A DNA stretch of 64,000 nt from Thiocystis violacea. GTDB lineage: Bacteria; Pseudomonadota; Gammaproteobacteria; Chromatiales; Chromatiaceae. Below are positions 19,581 to 27,100 of this stretch, one piece after another. A program made the position numbers and the translations under genes. Numbering within the stretch: the first letter of the stretch is position 1; each line of letters opens with the position of its first letter. The notes under the pieces are model-generated. The model worked only from the letters and a program-made list of their open reading frames with translations. It had not been told where the DNA came from and ran no database searches. Location: contig NZ_NRRF01000026.1 in the NCBI RefSeq assembly GCF_016583565.1, positions 1-64,000 of the forward strand. Reading direction: 5' to 3'.

Positions 19581-21871
19581 ACGACTGGCTGCTGATCCTG
19601 GTCTGGGTCTGGCCGCTGCTGCTCGCGGCCCTGGCGGTCAGACCGTCGTTTTGGTGGCTGCCGGCGATCGGCGCCCTGCCTGGACTGGCCGCCGCGCTGC
19701 TGGTGCCGCTCGGCAGCCGTCTGGAGCTGCCCTGGCTCTTTCTCGGCACCACCCTGGGGCTCGACGCGACCGGCCGGATCTACCTCATCTTCACCGCCAT
19801 CCTCTGGCTGGTGTCCGGGATCTATGCGGCCTTCAGCGTTCGCGGCACGGTGAACGCGGGGCGCTTCAGCCTCTTCTTTCTGCTGGCGATGGCCGGGAAC
19901 CTCTGGCTGATCGTCGGGCAGGATCTGCTGAGCTTCTATGTCGGATTCGCCATCATGGGGCTGTCGTCCTACGGGCTGGTGATCCACGACGGCAAGACGG
20001 CCGCGCTGCGGGCCGGCAAGGTCTATCTGGTGATGGCGCTGCTCGGGGAGGTGACCCTCTTCGCCGCCCTGGTACTGGTCGCCAGCCACGCCGGCACCAC
20101 GCTGCCCGAGCCCGAGCAGCTAGTCGGGCTCGACACGCTGACCATCGCGCTGCTCATCCTGGGACTCGGCGTCAAGGCCGGCATGGTCCCGCTGCATCTG
20201 TGGCTGCCGCTGGCGCATCCGGCCGCGCCCATCCCGGCCAGCGCCGTGCTCAGCGGCACCATGATCAAGGTCGCGATCCTGGGTTGGCTGCGCTTCCTGC
20301 CGGTGGGCGTCGTCGCCCTGGCCGACTGGGGCGCCTGGCTGACCGGGGCGGGGCTGCTGACGATGTTCTATGCGCTCCCCATCGGTCTGATGCAGTCCGA
20401 CCCCAAGGTCGTGCTGGCCTATTCGAGCATCAGCAAGATGGGCCTGCTGATCCTGCTGCTGGGGCTGATCTTGACCGAGCCCGCGCTGGCACCAGTCGGG
20501 GTGGCGGCCATCACCCTCTATGCCGCCCACCACGCGCTGGCCAAGGGTGGGCTCTTTCTCGGTGTGGGTCTGCGCAAATATGCCGCGCTTCCGCAACCCC
20601 TGGTGCTGGCCGGACTGGTTGTCCTGGCGCTGGCGCTGGCCGGCGCGCCCCTGACCAGCGGCGCGCTCACCAAGGAGGGCATCAAGCCGCTGCTCGCCGG
20701 TGCCGATTGGGGCGGGTTGTCCACCGCAGTCGCGGTTGCGGCGATCGCCACCACGCTGCTGATGGCGCGCTTCCTCTGGGTGACAACACGCATCAGACCT
20801 CACCCGGAGATCGGCTACACCTGGCCCGTCGCGGCCTGGGCGGTCCTGATCACCCTGGTGCTGCTGTTTCCCTTTGTCCTCGACGGACCGGCGGCCTGGC
20901 CGACCAATGCCGCGACCGTCGGCGCCGGTATCGGCATCGCGGTCGCGGTCATGACCCTGGCAAGACGGCATCCCGGCCTCGTCAAACCCCTGGTCGGTCG
21001 CGTCCCGCCTGGCGATCTGTTGGGCCTGGCCAGGCTCATCCTGCTGGTACTGGTCTGGTATGGGCTCGGCATTCTGGGTTTCGCGGGGGCGCTCTACACG
21101 CGCATCGAGGCGCGACTGACCAAGGCGTTCGATCGAGTCTTCGCGCAGCCGACGCCCGACGCCGAGCGAGGACTGCGTGCGTGGCCGGTGGCCGGTGCGC
21201 TCTGGCTCGCGGTCGGTGGCCTGCTCTTCGTGGCGGTTCTCGGCGGAGCGCCGGAGGTCTCGTCTCCTGATGGAGCGCGCCGGGGTGAGATCGCCGCAGC
21301 GACTCCCGATGAGGCGGATACGCCGTCGGAGCCTGGCGTCCTCAGTCCGCCCGCAGACGAGCCGCCGCCCAGTCCGATGCCGGATGTCGGTGCCGAAACC
21401 ATCACGACGTCCGCACCCGAGCCGAGCCCGCGTCCGGAAACGCCTCGCAGTGATGCGGTGATCGCGCCCGACGCCGAAGCGGCATCGACCCTGGCCGCTC
21501 AAACGGCCGTTCCCGCGAGTGACGACCTGCCGGCGGAAGCGGTGGCGGTCTGTGACCCCGAGATCCCCTTCGTCTTCGCCAGCCCCGGCGATCCCGCCGA
21601 GCGGATTTCCTTGCAGCGCTGCGTTCGGGATCCAGACAGCGGGGCACCGCGCCTGCTCGACGCACCGCCGCTCACGAATCGCCTGGTGGATCTGCTTCAG
21701 CAACAGCTCAGCAGACTTGGCTTTGATCCAGGTCCGATCGACGGTCTGATCGGCCCCAAGACCCGCGGGGCCATTCGCGCCTTCCAGGAGGCTCAAGCCC
21801 TTCCGAAAACTGGCCGGATCAGCTTCGACCTGCTCGATCGCCTGCAGCGGGAAGCCCATCAGGACCGATGA
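19577..21871 (+). CDS. Antiporter-type subunit fused to a periplasmic peptidoglycan-binding domain
   Basis: The start is GTG 19577 (GTGA overlap with the previous stop), giving 764 residues. Residues 1-500 are a third Proton_antipo_M membrane domain (GVKAGMVPLHLWLPLAHPAA, SGTMIKVAILG). The TM5 position that normally holds Glu reads YVGFAIMGLSSYGLV, so the acidic residue is missing. A last TM (LWLAVGGLLFVAVLGG, about 540-555) is followed by a Pro/Ser/Glu-rich linker of about 90 residues. Then comes a domain with two Cys and a peptidoglycan_binding_1 fold (LGFDPGPIDGLIGPKTRGAI). This tail would tether the antiporter to the cell wall. The 3' part is duplicated at 34.3 kb. Confidence 0.8.
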   Translation: MNDWLLILVWVWPLLLAALAVRPSFWWLPAIGALPGLAAALLVPLGSRLELPWLFLGTTLGLDATGRIYLIFTAILWLVSGIYAAFSVRGTVNAGRFSLFFLLAMAGNLWLIVGQDLLSFYVGFAIMGLSSYGLVIHDGKTAALRAGKVYLVMALLGEVTLFAALVLVASHAGTTLPEPEQLVGLDTLTIALLILGLGVKAGMVPLHLWLPLAHPAAPIPASAVLSGTMIKVAILGWLRFLPVGVVALADWGAWLTGAGLLTMFYALPIGLMQSDPKVVLAYSSISKMGLLILLLGLILTEPALAPVGVAAITLYAAHHALAKGGLFLGVGLRKYAALPQPLVLAGLVVLALALAGAPLTSGALTKEGIKPLLAGADWGGLSTAVAVAAIATTLLMARFLWVTTRIRPHPEIGYTWPVAAWAVLITLVLLFPFVLDGPAAWPTNAATVGAGIGIAVAVMTLARRHPGLVKPLVGRVPPGDLLGLARLILLVLVWYGLGILGFAGALYTRIEARLTKAFDRVFAQPTPDAERGLRAWPVAGALWLAVGGLLFVAVLGGAPEVSSPDGARRGEIAAATPDEADTPSEPGVLSPPADEPPPSPMPDVGAETITTSAPEPSPRPETPRSDAVIAPDAEAASTLAAQTAVPASDDLPAEAVAVCDPEIPFVFASPGDPAERISLQRCVRDPDSGAPRLLDAPPLTNRLVDLLQQQLSRLGFDPGPIDGLIGPKTRGAIRAFQEAQALPKTGRISFDLLDRLQREAHQDR

Positions 21872-22377
21872 GCACCAAAGAGATGGACACCAAACACTTA
21901 GGCACCAACAGCACAGACATGACCGACAGCACGGAGCCGAGCGACGCCGCGAGCACGGATAAGCAACGCGAAAAGGGCGAGGGACTTTCCAAGACGAAGG
22001 CGCCAAAGCAGCGACCGGTCGGTTCGGCAAAAGGCGTCGAGACGCTGTTCCGCAACGCCTATCGCGCGGAATTGGAGATCATCAACCTCGCCGCCACCAA
22101 GGCGAACATCATGATCTCGCTGAACGGATTCATCGCCTCCGCATTGACGATCTCAGGCGCCTTCATCTACACCTCGTCACCCGAGTTTCTGTTGCCCGCC
22201 ACGCTCTTTCTGTTCACCTCGGTCGCCTCGATATCTACGAGGACCGGGTAGACTACTGGGAGCGGATGCGCGCCTTGCTGAAGGATCAGGAGGACGTCTA
22301 CGCCACGATGAGCGGCCAGCTGTACTGGCTGGGTCAAATGGCGAACCGGAAGTTCGAACTGCTCAAGGTTACCTACA
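21503..22377 (+). repeat. Segmental duplication, copy 1 (partner 34293-35355)
   Basis: From ACGGCC at 21503 the sequence matches 34293 onward, nearly base for base. The match covers the peptidoglycan-binding tail and the first part of the downstream membrane-protein gene. Copy 1 lacks about 165 bases after position 22231 and another 15 bases near 22250 compared with copy 2, and homology stops near 22377. Confidence 0.85.
21868..22377 (+). pseudogene. Decayed copy of the PycTM-like/DUF3616 membrane protein gene
   Basis: ATG 21868 overlaps the stop of the antiporter fusion (ATGA). The first 119 residues match the intact 576-residue protein at 34665 almost exactly, with the first TM pair LNGFIASALTISGAFIYT. 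A deletion then shifts the frame, giving a stop at 22251. Matching sequence for the later helix (RMRALLKDQEDVYA, YWLGQMANRKFELLKV) resumes in another frame up to about 22377. The DUF3616 propeller is gone. If translated, the 127-residue remnant would be a short membrane anchor. Confidence 0.85.
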
Positions 22378-22398
22378 TCCGCGCGCCGCAGGAGTCGC

Positions 22399-22629
22399 TG
22401 CGCGCCAGCGCCGTGATGGCAATGAGCAGCATGATCTCGACGTGTACCGATTTGTCCATCATGTACATGTAGATGCTGGCCATTAGCTCGACGGCGATCA
22501 ACACGACCAAAAACATGCCGAAGACGTCGAAGAGTTGCTTGATGTCGAGCAGGGGTAAACCCTCGGCGCTGACGAGATCCGGATAAAGGACTACGCAGAG
22601 CTCGAGATCGCAGTGAAAACAGTCCTCGC
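22399..22629 (-). pseudogene. Mosaic remnant of the PsiE-like and NUDIX genes
   Basis: Bases 22399-22602 match 38710-38930, the TM part of the PsiE-like gene (MYMMDKSVHVEIMLLIAITA in the minus frame). The junction then runs into bases 22606-22629, which match the NUDIX gene around 39857-39880 (EDCFHCDL). The two source genes lie in the same order near 38.6-40 kb, so this is a deletion-scarred end of the duplicated segment. A 91-codon open frame spans it but is unlikely to be functional. From 22630 to 22811 I see nothing recognisable. Confidence 0.75.
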
Positions 22630-22811
22630 CCGCTCGGCGGCGGCGCACGCAAGGCCGTCACAATCCGCGAGAGTCTCCACCCGTCTACACGGATAGGCGG
22701 CTCCGGATGTAGCGAAGGCGTTTCAAAGTCGCGTTCCATGGCCGTATTCTTCGGTTTCAAGTCCTGGATTTATTTATATATGCGCGAATCTGCCCACTGC
22801 CCGCAATAATC

Positions 22812-22840
22812 TTGACGACTAGCGATTCGTGAACTATAAA
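22812..22840 (+). promoter_or_regulatory. Strong sigma-70-type promoter upstream of the DUF1566 gene
   Basis: TTGACG at 22812-22817, exactly 17 bases, then TATAAA at 22835-22840, in an AT-rich island (22760-22860) within a GC-rich genome. Predicted transcription starts near 22847, leaving a leader of about 180 bases before the start at 23029. I see no defined structure in that leader. Confidence 0.7.
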
Positions 22841-23028
22841 CCTTTCCCCTTAAGTGGTTTTGCACGCCTTCCGTCGTTTTTGCGCGAGCACCGAGGGCGA
22901 GCGTTGGCCGTTTGGCCTGGGATCACGGAGAGGGTGCACCCGCGTGGAAACGAAGGATGCGCTAGACGATCACTGACCTGACCGCCCCATCCCGCTCGCG
23001 CGCGGGGTTTGACTATGGAGACTCCGCG

Positions 23029-23808
23029 ATGCGCCTACGCCCTCGTCTTATCTGGATCCTATCCGGCCTGCTCGCCTCCGTGGCGTTGCCCGCCGGGGCG
23101 CTTGGCCCGTTGAACGACACCGGAATCCAATTCTGCGGCGCGGCCACCGATGGCAACGGCCCCTGCGACGGCAGCCAACCCGCCGGACAGGATGCTCATT
23201 ATGGCCGCGATGCCCAAGCCGCCGCCGGCACCCTGACCAAGATCGGTGGCGGGAGCGCGGGTTTCGATTTCACCAAGATCGCCAACAATGGTAGCGATCT
23301 GCCGGCCTCCGCCACGCTCGGCAGCGGCCCGACCGATTGGGCCTGTACCCGCGATAATGTCACTGGGTTGATCTGGGAGGTCAAAACCGATGATAACGGA
23401 TTCCGCGATCGGGACTGGGGCTACACCTGGTACGACACCGACAGCCCCGATGGCGATCTCGGCGAGGTGGGCGACACCTCTACCTGCAACAACACCATGG
23501 GCGGTCAGCCCTGCAATACCGAAGGTTATGTGGGCGCCGTCAATGCCCTCGGATTGTGCGGCGCGCACGACTGGCGGATGCCGCAGATAAAGGAGCTGTT
23601 TGGTATCGTGGATCGTGGACGCACCGTCCAGCCGTTAATCGATCCAGTCTATTTTCCGAACACGCCGCGTTCGTTTTTCTGGTCGGGTTCTCCCAACGCC
23701 AACAGTTCGAGCTGCGCGTGGAACCTGGAGTTTGACTATGGAAATAGCCAGATATTTGGTTTTCGGAGCTACGCCGACAAGGTTCGGCTTGTGCGCGGCG
23801 GACGGTGA
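23029..23808 (+). CDS. Secreted DUF1566 (C-type-lectin-fold) protein, DGR variable-protein-like
   Basis: A 259-residue exported protein. A Sec signal peptide (1-25, ending PAGALG) is followed by a DUF1566/Lcl-C domain with WACTRDNVTGLIWEVKT, CGAHDWRMPQIKEL and the terminal VRLVRGG. GGAG at 23017-23020 sits eight bases before ATG 23029, which fixes the start. The last 50 codons (23656-23805) match the domain in the next large gene in framework but differ at scattered, mostly C- or T-ending codons. That is the pattern left by diversity-generating retroelements, whose target proteins are often DUF1566 members. The natural role would be variable ligand binding on or outside the cell. Confidence 0.82.
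   Translation: MRLRPRLIWILSGLLASVALPAGALGPLNDTGIQFCGAATDGNGPCDGSQPAGQDAHYGRDAQAAAGTLTKIGGGSAGFDFTKIANNGSDLPASATLGSGPTDWACTRDNVTGLIWEVKTDDNGFRDRDWGYTWYDTDSPDGDLGEVGDTSTCNNTMGGQPCNTEGYVGAVNALGLCGAHDWRMPQIKELFGIVDRGRTVQPLIDPVYFPNTPRSFFWSGSPNANSSSCAWNLEFDYGNSQIFGFRSYADKVRLVRGGR
23656..23805 (+). repeat. Variable region 1 (VR1) of the DGR-like locus
   Basis: Starts CCGAACACGCC and ends GGCGGACGG. It shares TGGTCGGGTTCTCCCAAC, GCGTGG and GTTCGG blocks with 24521-24666. The differing codons between the blocks are mainly NNC/NNT (AGT, AGC, TGC, GAC, AAT, TTT, GGT, TAC), as expected if a template had AAC/AAT there. VR1 is one codon longer than VR2. Confidence 0.6.
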
Positions 23809-23846
23809 TTTTGATTTTTGTGTGTCAACCATGACGACACCACCCG

Positions 23847-24152
23847 GCCCCCAGGTACAAGCAGATTCCGCTGTGGTGCGATGCCAGTCGTTTCGTGCTG
23901 GAGGCCGAACGCGCCATGTGGCAATTTCCGCGCCACCACCAGTTCATCAAGCATCGACTCAAGGCGCATCATTATGTGCGTCATGTGGATGATTTTGTCT
24001 TGATCCACCAAGACCTTGCGCAACTCGACGCCTGGCGCATGGCCTTCGCCGATTTTCTGCGGGATCGCCTGGGTCTGGCGCTGCGCGATGCCGGACGGCT
24101 GACCCATTGCCTACCCTGTCCGCTTCGTCTGTCCGAGGTATGGTCTAAATGA
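23847..24152 (+). pseudogene. Reverse-transcriptase relic (DGR-type) between the two variable-protein genes
   Basis: One frame is open from about 23847 to TGA 24150-24152 and reads through FIKHRLKAHHYVRHVDDFVL, the palm motif with the catalytic Asp pair. LDAWRMAFADFLRDRLGLAL follows. This is the standard spacing of DGR and group-II-like reverse transcriptases (FVKHRL, YVRYVDD, then FL..RL.L.L). Both the N-terminal fingers and the C-terminal thumb are missing, and the relic's stop overlaps the start of the next gene. No adenine-rich template repeat is visible in 23809-24148, so the element is dead or its active parts lie elsewhere. Confidence 0.7.
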
Positions 24153-27100
24153 AACCATTGTCTATCTTCCTGATCGGTTTGGCCTGGTTGGCCCTGGCTG
24201 ATATGGTGCTGGCGGGAACCTGCCAGCACGGCATCCCGGCCAGCAACCCCGACAGCGTCTACACGACCGACCTCAGCGCTGGCACCGTGACCGACACCCG
24301 TACCGGGCTGATGTGGAAGACCTGCGTCGAGGGTCAGACCTGGAGCGGTGGCACCTGTACCCGGGGGGGGGCAACTTCCCATCCTTGGGCCGCTGCGTTG
24401 GACCTCGCCGAGTCCGCAACCTTCGCCGGGCATGACGATTGGCGTCTCCCAAACGTCAATGAATTGATGAGCCTGGTCGAACCATGTCGCACCAACCCGA
24501 GCATCAATGACAGTCTGTTTCCGAACACGCCTACTTGGTATGTTTGGTCGGGTTCTCCCAACGTCAGCTTTTCGGACCACGCGTGGTACGTGCTCTTTAG
24601 CTACGGTTTCGCCGAATACTTCGTCCGGAGCGAGGACGTCCACGTTCGGTTGGTACGTGGCGGACAGTCATTTGATCCTTTGCCTGCTGCCGGCCTCTCC
24701 TGCACCACCAACACCCTCGGCCTTCCCCTTGATTCAACCGCCTGCTTTTACGACGGGTCCGATAACTGGCGCAAGGCCATCCTGAAAAAGGCGGGCGTCG
24801 TCGTCGCCGAGGCCAGCGTGGTCGGCAATCAGGGTGGCTTCTGCGCAAATAACCTGCTCTGGCAGGACGCCTCGGGTACGCCGATCTCCGACTGGTCTGG
24901 GCTATTCGCCGGGGCGGATACGGCGACGGTGGAGATCTCCGCCGAGCGCCCGGACGGCAGCACGGTCGTGCTTGGCACCCGCACCGCCTCGCGCTCGCAG
25001 TTCGATGTAACGGTCACGTCCGATCAGACCTTCCCGGTGAGCGGACCGTATGCCGAGGTCGACTTCACCGCAACCCCTGCCGGCGGCACAGCGCCTTACA
25101 CGTACCAGTGGACCGAGGTGCTCTTCGCTCCTTTGGGGTACGGTCACCATGACTGGGGTTCGGACGCGACCACCAGCATCGAGCTTTCGACGAGCGTGCA
25201 CCCGATCAACCTGCGGGTGACCGACAGCGCCGGACAGGTGGCGACGGTGGAGTGCCTGGCCGCAGTGACCGTACCCTATCTGAACGGCGACCCCGCCCTC
25301 AGCGGCAGCGGCAGCCGGCTCATGCGCGGGGTCGACGTGGCCACCGGCAACTACCACAGGTCCACCACGGATCTGTCGGTTTCCGGCAAAGGCCCGGACT
25401 TCGCGGTGACCCGCGCCTACAACGCCAACGGGTCCAAGATCGGCGCCTGGAGCTTCAACGTCGACATGCGCCTCGGCTTCGGCGGCATGCCTCCGACCAT
25501 CGCGATTGGCCCTCGGGAGGACGGCCGCTCTATAAATTACTATCGTGAGTCGGATGGCACCTGGCGTGCGCTCAACCCCGGCAACTTCGATGAGCTGACC
25601 GAAAACGCGGACGGTACCTTCACGCTCTACACCCAAGGCAACCTCCTCTATCGCTTCGCGGCCCCGAAAGGTGCCGGCGCCGGGCGGTTGGAAACCATCG
25701 AAGACCGCGACGACAATGTCCTGAGCTTCTCCCACGACACCGACAACCGCATCACCGGCGCGACCGACGCCAGCGGGCGCAGCTTCACCGTCACCCGCGA
25801 CGCCAGCGGCCGGATCACGCGGGTGAGCGACTTTGCCGGGCGCTACGTGCAGTACACCTGGAACGCCGACGGCATGATCACTGCCGTACGCAATCCGCGT
25901 GGACATTCGACCATCTATGGCTACAGGGCTGGCAGCAACGCCTTCGATCGCAGCAAGCTGGCCAGCATCACCGATCCCCGTGGCAACGTGCAGGCGACCA
26001 TCACGTACTACGACTCCGGTTCGCTGGAAGGCAAGGTGGAGTCGGTCACCGACGGCGCCGGCAATGAGTGGGGTTATGTCCACGGGTTGGAACAGAGCTC
26101 AGGCGTGGCCGACTCCGGGATCACCCGCCCGACCGTGAACGGCGTCAACAACAACATCGTCTTTATCCTGGACGACGCCCGCACCCGCGTGGTCGAACGG
26201 GTGGACTCGATTGGTGTCGGCGACTACCGCAGCCGCACCGCCTACAAGACCACCACGGAGCGCACCCGCATCCCCGAGATGGCCCTGCCGGTGGAGACCT
26301 ATCGCCCCAGCAACGCCAAGACCACCATCGCCTACACCGCCGACGGCCGAGGCAATCCGGCGACCATCACCGACCCCCTCGGCCGGGAGACGCCCGCGAC
26401 CCGGGCCGAAGTCGCAGGGCAGACCAACCTCACGCCGCTGGCCACCGTGCAGCGGCCGGGGGTGCCGACACCCACCCGTTACAGCGATTTCACGCCGAGC
26501 GGCAAGGCGGAAACGGTCGTCGATCCGTTGAATCAGAGCACCGGACGCGACTTCGACGACCAAGGATTGCTGAAACAGACAACGGACGCACGCGGCAACA
26601 GCACCGACATCGAATACGACGACGCAGGCCGACCGATACAGGTGACGGATGCCCTCGGCCATGTCACCGCCACCAGCTACGACGACCTCGGTCGCGTGCT
26701 CACCCAGACCAACGCCCGTGGCTATATCACCCGATTTACCTACGACGCCAACGGCAACCGGCTGACCACCACCAATCCGGCGAATGGTGTCACCACCAAC
26801 GTCTACGACGCCAGCGACAATCTGGTTAGCACCACCGATCCGCGCGGCAACACCACCAGCTTTGTCTACGACGCCTTCAATCGCAAGATCGAGGAACGCT
26901 ACACCGTCGGCGGCCAGCAGCGGGTGCGCGGCTTCGCCTACGACGCCATGGGCCGCCTGTACCGCGTGACCAACGAGAAGGGTCACGACAGCGATACCCA
27001 TTTCGATGCCCGCGGCAAGGTGCTGCAAGAGATCAACCCCCTGTCGCAGACCATCACCTACACTTACGACGCCAACGGCAACGTGCTCACGGTCACCGAT

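Noticed and set aside
20120-22030. 636-codon minus-strand ORF across the antiporter fusion
   Set aside because: Gln/Arg/Asp-rich shadow frame opposite a membrane protein with clear TM and peptidoglycan-binding motifs.
22373-22648. 91-codon minus-strand ORF as an intact membrane protein
   Set aside because: It is a chimera of fragments of two genes found whole at 38.6-40 kb, with no ribosome binding site or full domain.
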